In this document: piece after piece, positions 19,045-27,928 of the stretch | How the letters are laid out: every line of letters starts with the position of its first letter | Numbering within the stretch: the stretch's first letter is position 1 | Assembly (NCBI RefSeq): GCF_000341285.1 | Contig: NW_005178466.1 | Location: 86,920-121,254 of the forward strand | Direction of reading: 5' to 3' | Source of the DNA: Galdieria sulphuraria | Taxonomy: Eukaryota; Rhodophyta; Bangiophyceae; Galdieriales; Galdieriaceae | DNA length: 34,335 nucleotides | The notes under the pieces: model-generated | Told to the model about the DNA's origin: nothing | Databases searched by the model: none | The model's input: only the letters and a program-made list of their open reading frames with translations | Position numbers and translations under genes: made by a program

Positions 19045-19066
19045 AGTGTTCATATATGTATGTTGG

Positions 19067-19072
19067 AATAAA
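19067..19072 (+). terminator. Putative poly(A) signal for ClpP
   Basis: AATAAA 23 nt past the ClpP stop and 57 bp before the next ATG, so the two genes are separated by a very short spacer. Confidence 0.5.
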
Positions 19073-19128
19073 CAGTTCTTTTTGGATGAAACCCTAAGAG
19101 AAGGAAAATTTTGAATTTGAATTGGGAG

Positions 19129-19860
19129 ATGAATCAATTTCATATGACTTCTCCACCACTAAAGACGTGTCATAAGAAGAGATTGAGCTTTGAAGTGTTA
19201 ACCGAAACTTCTTCAACTGATAACAAAACGGAAAGAATTTCAAAAAGTGCACCTGGTCACCTGTTCGGGAAAAGAAACAAGGCTAGGAATGTGTTCTATT
19301 ACAAAGACGCCAATAGAACAGAACGAGAACTGCAACATGTTACTCCAGTGAAAAGGCTCAACTTTAAATATTTTTCTGATAATCAAACAAGTGAGGAAAC
19401 TTTAGCAGTAACCACTTTTGAGAATAGTCATCAAGTTGGTTATGAAAGGAAAAGGAAAGCCAAAAAGCCTGTTAAGCCAGGTTCGATAGAAAGACTGGAC
19501 GAGTTGCTACTTCAAGTTAACTCTGATAGCCAACTATATCGCAACTATGAAAGTAATCCTTCAGCTATTTTTACCCATTTAGCAAGACATATAAGAATGT
19601 CTTCTGAGACGTTTCTAGTTAATCATTTGGTGTATACATATCCTACCTATACACTCCTAAACTGCCGCTCTGTTCTTGAAGATTGTCAACACGATGCAGA
19701 CAATTTAGTTCTCATTTTTCTACCTTCCGAAGTGTATCGTTCTATTTCTCCATGTTTCCGATTATTATGGCCTTATTTTGAAACCAAAAATGTGTTACAA
19801 ACCATGCAAACCTGTCGACGAATCATTGTTGCAGCGCATATGATTCCAGTACGAGTGTAA
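19129..19860 (+). CDS. Hypothetical protein, disordered basic N-terminus
   Basis: An intron-free frame of 243 residues from the first ATG at 19129. I do not recognise a family. The first 135 residues are polar, rich in Lys, Thr, Ser and Asn, with basic patches (FGKRNKARN, ERKRKAKKPVKPG) that could be nuclear localisation signals. From about residue 140 the sequence becomes more ordered: RLDELLLQVNS, SAIFTHLARHIRMS, then VYTYPTYTLLNCRSVLEDCQ, NLVLIFLPSEVYRSISPCFR, ending IIVAAHMIPVRV. No membrane span or catalytic motif. A small nuclear protein is my guess. It lies 84 bp downstream of ClpP on the same strand and converges on the WD40 gene. Confidence 0.6.
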   Translation: MNQFHMTSPPLKTCHKKRLSFEVLTETSSTDNKTERISKSAPGHLFGKRNKARNVFYYKDANRTERELQHVTPVKRLNFKYFSDNQTSEETLAVTTFENSHQVGYERKRKAKKPVKPGSIERLDELLLQVNSDSQLYRNYESNPSAIFTHLARHIRMSSETFLVNHLVYTYPTYTLLNCRSVLEDCQHDADNLVLIFLPSEVYRSISPCFRLLWPYFETKNVLQTMQTCRRIIVAAHMIPVRV

Positions 19861-20000
19861 TATTATTCTTCAGGCTTCTTTTGACAAATGAATGCTTATT
19901 CTATGCAGCTTTTATTTTCTCTACGGTACTTTAAATAGTATTCTTGAACAATTGCGTATATATATATATGTGGAAAGAAAATAGCACCAATGCTCTTCTA

Positions 20001-20006
20001 TTTATT
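20001..20006 (-). terminator. AATAAA overlapping the WDR6 stop codon
   Basis: On the minus strand the terminal TAA of the WD40 gene lies inside an AATAAA hexamer. It may serve as poly(A) signal for a very short 3' UTR, in the 141-bp convergent gap. Confidence 0.35.
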
Positions 20007-23000
20007 TCCATTTCATAAATTCTACTCCAGAACCAGCCAAAGCAAGCCAATCATTGGCAACTGAAATACAAGAAATATCCGATACATTGGAAACCACTGT
20101 CTTGCAGGGTTGAAGAAATATATTGGACTGCCCATTATCAGAAGATGTCTTTATCTCCCATATTATCAACTTGTGATCGGCACCACTACTGAAAATTACT
20201 TTTCCATCAGTCCAAACTGCTGTAACACTTGCACTATGGCCACAGTTGGGAACTAAACTATGTAGCTTCACCAGGATTGGCCTTTCTTCGATAGATGTGG
20301 CATCAAGATGGAAAAGATGAGAATTCATCCGTTGATCTTCTCCACCAGTCACTACTAGAACATCGTTGTTTTCTAGTAAAGAAACATGTAAATCATGGAT
20401 CGCCCCTTGATGTAAATCACTTATCACAATGCTATTCTTTGAAAATTCATTCACAACTTGAAACGGATTTTCCAAGTCCATTTCACCAAGTTGCCAAATC
20501 AACAATTGGCCAACGGTATTGCAAGCAAAGATAAGAATCTTTCTCCAGTCTGTTTGTAAGCATTCAGGTAATATCAAACTATCAGAACATAAAATAGAAA
20601 ACTGCGATACATTGAAACGATATAATGAATGTATAGTCCATTTGTTACTTTCCTTGGGCTCTTCTAATAAACTGTTCAATGCAAAAGATCCATCTGAGCG
20701 CGTTACAAATATGAGCGAATGTAAAATGCCACATGGAAGAGTATTCCTACGGATCAACAAATGCTTCGGAAGTACTAACAAACTCGTAACTCTTTGAGTA
20801 GCTATGCTGGTAACCTTATTGACAAAGCGCATGCGTTGACTCTTATCCAACGTTCCAAAATACATGTCCTTCTTATGATAATAATGACAAGTACTTTGTG
20901 CAATATGTTGAGAATATCGGATATCGGAATTTACGGTGGCTTTTTTCCAAACAATAAGTTGATCCTTTCCACTACCTGTCCATAACCATTCTTCATCCAC
21001 TGCACAGCATTGAACACCAGAGATATGACAGTCAAGTATTTGAAGAGAACACATTTCGTGAGTTTGGGTACAGAACACTGAATTTCTCACCATAGTATCT
21101 TCACCACAACTAAGAAGATTCAGAACTCCGTTCCATTCTCTCATCAGTATATGATTGATTCGCATGCCATGAAATCCGTTGGAAGGAGTTTTTACAATGG
21201 AGTGAATGTCCTCAAAACACTCATATCTTAAGACGAGTTGACCTCGGCGAGTAAAACAAATCATAAACTCGTTTGAACAAAGCCAAACATCATGCGCTCT
21301 TCTCCAACCACCACAATCAATGGAAATAACTTCTTTCTCCTGTATTATATCCCATATAGTAAGATATTTTGAATGAAACCCAACAAGAAATAATCCACGA
21401 TTGGTAGAATCCTTTAAAAACTTGTCCACTGTGGCAACTTTATAAAAGCATTTCCTCTGGCATAACGCTTGCACTTGATAATCTTCTCTGTTCGTAAAGA
21501 GATTCCAGAAAAGCATTCCATCCACACTTCCCGATAAGAATATATTATCTGCTATCCACGATAGACAATGAATTCGATCGCTATGTAGTTGTAGCGAATG
21601 AATGGGCATCAATACAGGAGAATCAATGTCTTGCAATGGAATAAAAACAAATATTTTACCCTTTTTATCACCACAAACTACAGCAGATGTCTTTGAATGA
21701 AAACACATAGCAGTAAATAGTCCATCTTTACAAGGATGCTTCAAAATATATTGCAATTGGACCTTTTCCAAAACATCCTCTTCAACATTCCAAACTAAAT
21801 GATACCAAAACATGCAGCCATCAGGTGTAACAATAAATATCTGCTCTCTCATGGAAAATTCCTGTTGTGATAACAACTCGTTGGAATTCTCCTCAAAACT
21901 TGAAAAGATATTCATTACAGCTCCTTTTCTGGTGGCTTGAAATGAGTTTCTTTTGAAACGAAGAACAAAATCCACTTTGGAGCGATGTTCCACATGTCGT
22001 TTGATATCAAGCAAACTGAATATCAGCACTTGACCACAATTCGTTCCAATCAATATGCCATGTTTTATAAAAGTCATAGAAATGGGTGCCAATATTTTAT
22101 CTTCAACATGATGTAATAATGTCCAGGTTTGTTTCCATGCTTGTCCTTGTTTCCATACACCAACATGATATATCCGGTTATGGTCAGTATATATCATCAA
22201 ACTCTCACGAGACAACCAACGTATGGATTTCACGCTTTCCTTTGAATAAGAAGAACCCTTTTTTATACCTGCTTGGCTCTTGTTCCATAAATTATATTTC
22301 AAACTAGTATTCGTAGTCACCTCAACACAAGGCAATTCAAATACTGTAGAATATCTATCTGTCTGTCTCCTAAGAATGTCTTCTAACCGATAGATTTGAC
22401 AACTTGAATCTGCTGCACCTGTTGCTATGAAGCATGAGAAACGATGATCAATCCATGAACTTGTACAAAACACATTCATTCCATAATTATCTTCCAATCG
22501 AATTGAACACTTTTCATCTGAAATATTCCAGATTCTACAGATTCCATCTTCACAAGCAGCAATAATCCTATCATCTGGTAGAAATTCCAGATCCCAAATT
22601 CTACTCGTAGAATCCCACAATACTACCTGTTGCTGAAAATAAACACCTTCCATAGTAGACTTTTTCCATATTCGAATGCAACGGTCATCTGCGGTAGTAG
22701 CCAATCGGTTGCCCGTAGACTCCCAACGGATACGGAATACGGGCCCTCTATGACCTTTTAGTAGAAGACTTTTGCTTGTTTCTTCCGATAAATATAGTTT
22801 CGAGTCATTTAAAGGCTCTAAAAGTGACTTTTCAAATAGAAACAACTTGATATTTCCTGAATAGCAGCCACTTGCTAATGTTATTGTTTCAGTGGTTTTG
22901 TCGACATATATAGAAGCCGACCAAGTTATCTCCTCAAAAGGAAATTGTAGTCTTGTTGTAAACTGACAAGCCTGAGTGGTGCAGTTTACGGAAAACACTT

Positions 23001-23379
23001 CACAAGCGTGATGACTTTGAGCACAGAGAACGAGGAAACAAGAATTATCGTCGTTTTCAATAAAACACACATCGAACACCCAATCCGAACATCGAATAAG
23101 AGCAATTTGTTGCAACTCGGGCAGCATCAAACTCGTTAGATAGGAAACAGAAACCCATCTCTCCCCAAAGACTAGAACGACTCTTCGCTCAGAATTGTGA
23201 CGAACGACAAAGTTGGAAACACCAAAAATTCTTCTTCCATCTGGCAAAACTTGTCGTCTATCAATTATTCGTTGGTGAGATATATTCAATAAAACCAAGT
23301 GGGAGCCTTGAGCATAACAAAGAAACTTGTCTGATAAGAAACAAATCGCCGTAATTGGGCCATGAAAATATGTTTCCAT
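20002..23379 (-). CDS. WDR6: WD40-repeat protein, WDR6/Trm734-like tRNA methylation cofactor
   Basis: A single 1125-residue frame made almost entirely of WD40-type repeats, enough for two or three beta-propellers. Human WDR6 and yeast Trm734 act with FTSJ1/Trm7 to 2'-O-methylate the wobble nucleotide of some tRNAs. Points of similarity are the N-terminal HGPITAICFL, VVLVFGERWVSVSYL followed by IRCSDWVFDVCFI, GHRGPVFRIRWESTGNRLAT, and RIWDLEFLPDDRIIAACEDG. Others are the C-terminal HQGAIHDLHVSLLENNDVLV with TGGEDQRM, then NCGHSASVTAVWTDGKVIFS and SGADHKLIIWEI. Length equals human WDR6 (1121). The first ATG is 23379. WD40 proteins are easily confused, so WDR6 orthology is likely but not proven. 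Divergent from PGRL1 over 179 bp. Confidence 0.78.
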   Translation of the reverse strand: METYFHGPITAICFLSDKFLCYAQGSHLVLLNISHQRIIDRRQVLPDGRRIFGVSNFVVRHNSERRVVLVFGERWVSVSYLTSLMLPELQQIALIRCSDWVFDVCFIENDDNSCFLVLCAQSHHACEVFSVNCTTQACQFTTRLQFPFEEITWSASIYVDKTTETITLASGCYSGNIKLFLFEKSLLEPLNDSKLYLSEETSKSLLLKGHRGPVFRIRWESTGNRLATTADDRCIRIWKKSTMEGVYFQQQVVLWDSTSRIWDLEFLPDDRIIAACEDGICRIWNISDEKCSIRLEDNYGMNVFCTSSWIDHRFSCFIATGAADSSCQIYRLEDILRRQTDRYSTVFELPCVEVTTNTSLKYNLWNKSQAGIKKGSSYSKESVKSIRWLSRESLMIYTDHNRIYHVGVWKQGQAWKQTWTLLHHVEDKILAPISMTFIKHGILIGTNCGQVLIFSLLDIKRHVEHRSKVDFVLRFKRNSFQATRKGAVMNIFSSFEENSNELLSQQEFSMREQIFIVTPDGCMFWYHLVWNVEEDVLEKVQLQYILKHPCKDGLFTAMCFHSKTSAVVCGDKKGKIFVFIPLQDIDSPVLMPIHSLQLHSDRIHCLSWIADNIFLSGSVDGMLFWNLFTNREDYQVQALCQRKCFYKVATVDKFLKDSTNRGLFLVGFHSKYLTIWDIIQEKEVISIDCGGWRRAHDVWLCSNEFMICFTRRGQLVLRYECFEDIHSIVKTPSNGFHGMRINHILMREWNGVLNLLSCGEDTMVRNSVFCTQTHEMCSLQILDCHISGVQCCAVDEEWLWTGSGKDQLIVWKKATVNSDIRYSQHIAQSTCHYYHKKDMYFGTLDKSQRMRFVNKVTSIATQRVTSLLVLPKHLLIRRNTLPCGILHSLIFVTRSDGSFALNSLLEEPKESNKWTIHSLYRFNVSQFSILCSDSLILPECLQTDWRKILIFACNTVGQLLIWQLGEMDLENPFQVVNEFSKNSIVISDLHQGAIHDLHVSLLENNDVLVVTGGEDQRMNSHLFHLDATSIEERPILVKLHSLVPNCGHSASVTAVWTDGKVIFSSGADHKLIIWEIKTSSDNGQSNIFLQPCKTVVSNVSDISCISVANDWLALAGSGVEFMKWK

Positions 23380-23558
23380 ATATTGTAAAAAGTACACAAG
23401 TAGGAAATAGATTTCTGGAGAACCTTAAACGATAGTATACAGTTTCTTGCTTAGATTCAATAAAACAATACAATCCATCAAAATACAAATAACAACGGCT
23501 TTCCCTTTAAAATCATATAACATATCGTTTGGGAGATTCGCGTGTGGTGTAGCTCGAA

Positions 23559-24655
23559 ATGGATCGTTCCCTGTTGCAAATAGCTGCCTTTGTTTCCAGT
23601 ATTCAGTTGAAGAGTACTAGATGCAGTATTCATAGCAAACGTTGGAGACCACATAGTCTATCTGTATACACTCGTAAGTTGTATGTTGGACGATATGTTC
23701 AACAAGGAGTGAGAATTGTTGCCCAACAAACTATGGGAGACTCTTCAAAGAGTAGTGCAACTCTTCCTGGAGACCAGAAGGAACCTATTTTGGTCGATTC
23801 TAATATTTTAGAATTTTGTACAGTGGATCCTAATACCGGGGAGAAAAAGGAGATGACTTTAGGTGAAAAGGAACTACTGTTTATGGACGCCATTTCTTCT
23901 TATTATCGAGGTGAACCTATCTTGTCCAATAATGACTTTGACATATTACAAGAAGAACTTGCCTGGCAAGGTTCCAAGATGGTAAACAGTTTGTATTGTT
24001 TCTCAGGTTTTGACTTGTCTAATTTTTAACAACACAGGTTATGTTAAGCAGGGATGAGTTGCGTTTTCTTGAAGCATATCGAGCTTATTCTAATGGAACG
24101 CCTATTATGTCTGACCAGGAATTCGATGAGTTAAAGGCGAAACTAAGGAAATCAGGATCCTCTATTGCACTCCAGAAGGGTCCAAGATGCAGTATAGTGA
24201 CGGAAACCTGCTATTGTAACTGCGTTCCGGATAGAACAAGAATGTTGTTCTTGTACTTCCCAGCTGCTGGGATTGCCGCACTCATATACGCTACTGTGAC
24301 TTTCGAGTTTACTCCATTGCGACACATTACTCCTGTATTGAACCTGTTAATTGGAACTCCAGTCATAGCCGCAGCTGCCAAAATTGCAACAGAGTTATTC
24401 TTTCCAAGTCCCCTCATTTTAGTTGGTGAATGTCCTTCCTGTACTGCTCCCGTACGTGCCTATTTTGGTGATGCCTTTGGTATAAAAGGAAATAAGAGGG
24501 AGGCATTCACGCAATGTGAACGTTGTCGTGCCAACTTGAAATTTTCTGAAGAAAAGTCCCAGGTTGAACTTGTGAATGATACCAAAATGAATGCTAAAGT
24601 AAAAGGAGCCAGTGAGAAAAAGGAAGAGAACACTACAACAGATGTCAACGAATAG
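23559..24655 (+). CDS. PGRL1: PGR5-like protein 1 (PGRL1), thylakoid cyclic electron flow
   Basis: PGRL1 is a thylakoid membrane protein that works with PGR5 in ferredoxin-dependent cyclic electron flow around photosystem I. Exons 23559-23981 and 24038-24655, with a 56-nt intron, give 346 residues (Arabidopsis PGRL1A 324). The first 60 or so residues are basic and Ser-rich, a plastid transit peptide. Two repeated segments follow: ELLFMDAISSYYRGEPILSN and ELRFLEAYRAYSNGTPIMSD, then a Cys cluster GPRCSIVTETCYCNC. Two membrane spans (about residues 228-245 and 262-280) precede a C-terminal zinc-like pair, CPSC and CERC. The redox cysteines of plant PGRL1 therefore have counterparts. The splice joins GSKM to VMLSRDE, as in plant VVMLSS. 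An acidic/Lys tail follows. Identification is secure. Confidence 0.93.
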
Positions 24656-24701
24656 TTGCAAGAAATGAAGAAGCCAATGATTCTTCTATTCTTGTTTCTG
24701 G

Positions 24702-24707
24702 AATAAA
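24702..24707 (+). terminator. Putative poly(A) signal for PGRL1
   Basis: AATAAA 46 nt past the PGRL1 stop codon in the convergent gap with the DOHH gene. Confidence 0.5.
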
Positions 24708-24813
24708 GTTTCAATCATGTCTGATGATGTTTTTATAAGCAAAAATGTAAAAAGGATATAAGACGAACTTATTTGTATTTTCAATCTGACATTTCATAAT
24801 ACAGGAGCGAGTC

Positions 24814-25827
24814 TCAAGTAGACGGAATCAGTACGTCGGTATAATGAAAGTCCTCCGAAAGATAAAAATCGCACATGTCCAGAGCAACTTCACAACTCTC
24901 ACGTACCACAATATTCTCATCCGATAAATACTATTAAAATATGATGACCAAATAAACATATACAAATATTAAAAATTATTTTTCCTACCTGACGCAAAAA
25001 CTTAACCACCTCTTCCGTGGCCATGGAACCGAGGGCTTCTGCAGCTTCATGTCTAACCATATAATGTTCATCAGGATTAGAAACTATCCGCATTAAGCTT
25101 TCTGTTGCTTGGGCATTACTAAGTTGTCCAAGAACAAAAGCTATTTCGTGCTTCAGCAATGCGCTATCATCATTAAAACCTTTGCAAAGGTAGGAAACTG
25201 CATCTGGAGAAGCTCGTTCTCGAAGCTCAAACAAGCAACCGTATCTTTCGAAAAGCGTTAACGAAGGATCTAGAAACCTCTCACCTATCTCTATTGTGCT
25301 TTACAAAGCTTAGATAAAACATGGACCATATTTCTGTACAAGTTTTACCTCATCTGCGACAAAAGATTACTGGAAGGGACAGGATCTAAAGTTCCAACCG
25401 ACGACAACTTATCATTTTCTTCGAGGTGTTGAGTTGACAATATTCTTTTAATGGCCAACTCACAAGTTTCTCTAACTTCTCTACTTGAATCGACGAGTGC
25501 CTTTTGAAGAATACCAACACTCGACTTCTTCCCGATGGCTCCAATTGCCTCTGCGGCTTCATGCCTCACCATGGGATCCTCACTCTCGTCAAGAAGACAA
25601 CGATAAAGAACGTTTAAACCCTCTACTTCACGCATTTGTCCTAGTGCATATGCCGCCTCATGCCGTACCAAGCAGGATGGGTCCTGAAGAAGACAACGAC
25701 TCAAAACTTCCACTGCCTTATGACCTCCTAATCCTTTGAATCCAAATATACTACGTATACGTACTGCGACATTATTATTCACATTCAAAAGTCTGAACTC
25801 TAGCTCTTCTAAGCTGGCCGAAATCAT
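24814..25827 (-). CDS. DOHH: Deoxyhypusine hydroxylase
   Basis: DOHH hydroxylates deoxyhypusine on eIF5A, the last step of hypusine formation, using a di-iron centre held by HEAT-like repeats. Three exons, 25349-25827, 24989-25277 and 24814-24930, give 294 residues (human 302). Four His-Glu iron-ligand motifs are present: RHEAAYALGQM, RHEAAEAIGAIG, KHEIAFVLGQL and RHEAAEALGSM. The end, VVRESCEVALDM, matches human exactly over most of its length. Intron 2 is a normal 58 nt. Intron 1 needs 71 nt, the longest here, with acceptor GAGAG at 25278-25282, to keep frame into FLDPSLTLFERYGCLFELRE; that junction is the least certain. ATG 25827 aligns with the human start region. Functionally linked to translation, like several neighbours. 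Confidence 0.9.
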
Positions 25828-26172
25828 ACTGTCCAATTCAATCACCTCCAAGTAGTGGCCTTCAACAAGTCTGAGACATGAAAAATTTTCACAATAGATG
25901 GTTGAAAACTTCTTTAGACCTTTAGCCGAAAATGCATCAATTCCTTTTACTTCCTACATTTCATAAGCGCATCAAATGGCATTAGCCTTATAACACCACT
26001 TTTTGAAAAGTATTAACTGAAGATGAGAAGGACATCCCATCCATCGTATCACACCATTTAGAAAGAAATTCACATCCCTTTTCATTTCGTCGATTTGAAG
26101 ACTCATTGTGGAATTGAGAGCGAGAGGGGACGAGCTTAGCTTAAGAACAACTGTGTTTTTGTGCGGTTATTT
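25828..26172. promoter_or_regulatory. Divergent intergenic region DOHH/eIF1
   Basis: 345 bp between opposed start codons, holding both promoters and leaders. No coding frame or obvious motif stands out. Confidence 0.5.
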
Positions 26173-26573
26173 ATGAACTTTGACTCTATTCAAACAGGAA
26201 TTAATGCACCTTTTGACCCGTTTGCAGACGCGTCACGTGGAGAGGACGCCGCAGTAACTAAAAATATAGTACATATTCGTTTGCAACAAAGAAACGGCCG
26301 CAAGTGCCTGACCACCATTCAAGGGTATGTGTGCTTCCAAAAAACCTGTCAGTTTCCTCAACTAAACTGTTTTATAGTCTCGATACTAAGTTGGATTTGA
26401 ACAAAATTACAAAGGCCTTTAAGAAGGAGTTTTGTTGCAACGGTTGTGTTGTAGACGACACTGAACTTGGAAGAGTCATTCAACTGCAAGGAGACCAAAG
26501 GGATAAAGTCAAAAAGTTCCTCGTCCACGAAAAGTTAGCGGAGAAGGACCTTATCAAGGTGCACGGTATATGA
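26173..26573 (+). CDS. EIF1: Translation initiation factor eIF1 (SUI1)
   Basis: eIF1 binds the 40S subunit near the P site and enforces start-codon selection. Exons 26173-26324 and 26378-26573, with a 53-nt GTATGT...TATAG intron, give 115 residues (human 113). The short unstructured N-terminus contains FDPFADA. The SUI1 domain has HIRLQQRNGRKCLTTIQG before the intron and LDTKLDLNKITKAFKKEFCC after it, then NGCVVDDTELGRVIQLQGDQ and the end KDLIKVHGI. ATG 26173 lies four codons inside a longer open frame and aligns with the start in other species. Every SUI1 landmark is present, so the call is secure. Confidence 0.95.
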
Positions 26574-26846
26574 GTGTTGTTTCGTGCTAAGAGACGTGGA
26601 AAGTTTTCTGTTGTTCTTTGCCGTTGTATGTAGTCGATAGTTAGTGACTATACATGTGTTTGCGATATTGTGATATGTTCTGCTTCGATAAAAGTTGTTT
26701 CAACTTGCCTGATTGGCTTGTGCTTTATACATTCACTCAAGGGTTCACTTTATAAGTCCTGGTATTGAGTAGATAACACGCTCTATCGACTTGTACGGAA
26801 ATATCACGTCATAAGTTAAAACCAACAGTAATCACAACGCATTTAC

Positions 26847-27892
26847 TCAGTCAGTGGTCTGTAACAATCGCTCATCTTCAAACTCATACTCAAACTCTCT
26901 TCGTCCACTTCTCTTTCTCGAAGTTGCTCGGCTTGAACCTCCGTGTTTAGAAACTTTGCGTGACCAACGCTTCTTCAATACATCCGTCGGGTCTTTTCCA
27001 ACATTCACTTCTTCTTGAATACTATCGTCTTCATCAAACACGGCGTTGTAAGTACTTGAATGTAAATCTTCTATGTCTTTCAGAGACGTTTGTTGTTCGT
27101 CTAAAATTTCGCCTTCCGACGCTTCATATACCTCTTCTTCCCATTGTTCCTCCGACTCGTCATCGCTTTCATAATCTTCTTCAAACTCCATAGTCTCTAC
27201 TTCCGGGACTTTGTCTTGTTCAAGCACAGTTTCATATTGAGCGAGTGGAAAGTTGTATATATCCTTATATTTGCCACTTCGTAAACGAGATAATAGTTCT
27301 TCTTCTATTCTCTTGTCTAGCTTTGACATGGAAAGCGCTTTTTTCTCTTTCTTTCTCTCACGTCTTTCGAGCTATCGACAAGTTAAACCACAACTGAAGT
27401 TGGACACTACAACTTACCTTGTTATTTACCGGCACAACTTTGCTTCTTAGCTTCAACTGCAGTCTTTTCTTCCTTATTAGGTACTGTTTGATTTTAGTTA
27501 AACGTTGCTTTGCCTTGTGCTTCAAATAGTGCGGCCAGAAATGGAGTTTCTCGTCTATTTGTTCAAGAGCTTTCTTGTAGTTGTTTGAAAGCTTAACTTT
27601 CTCCCATTGCGCGTTTGGCAGATGAGCTCTACAATAAAAAATACCTTTAGAGGTCTTTCAGTCGAATAACAACACAACGAAAATACCTTTCAATAGTCTT
27701 CAAATACAAAAAGCAGTCTCCTTCTGTCTCAATGATGGTTGCATAGCGACTATTTGCCAAAGGACAGTAACGTCGGGCACAGATTCCTGTGAGATTATAT
27801 GGATTCTTGCAAAAGTTTCCTGTAGTTATCTTCACGCGAAAGGAACAAAAAGTTTTTCCAACTATAGACCAAATGACGTCGTCCGATTGCAT
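26847..27892 (-). CDS. MAK16: MAK16, 60S ribosome biogenesis factor
   Basis: MAK16 is a nucleolar protein needed for early 60S (27S pre-rRNA) processing. Exons 27687-27892, 27418-27628 and 26847-27371 (introns 58 and 46 nt) give 313 residues (human 300). The start [20 protein letters not shown] is nearly the human one. Cysteines in [20 protein letters not shown] match the conserved cluster, followed by [14 protein letters not shown]. Exon 2 supplies [20 protein letters not shown] and [18 protein letters not shown]. Exon 3 has [20 protein letters not shown] with IYNFPL. The remaining tail is strongly acidic then basic, as in other MAK16 proteins, and includes a nuclear-localisation-like RKRSGRRE. 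Its ATG is only 31 bp downstream of the TRIM37 stop codon on the same strand. Confidence 0.94.
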
Positions 27893-27922
27893 GATCAAGA
27901 AATTTTTTCATAATGCTAACAT

Positions 27923-27928
27923 TTTATT
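27923..27928 (-). terminator. AATAAA overlapping the TRIM37 stop codon
   Basis: The TRIM37 stop TAA lies inside AATAAA on the minus strand, 31 bp before the MAK16 ATG. If it is used, transcript cleavage would fall inside the MAK16 leader. Confidence 0.35.
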
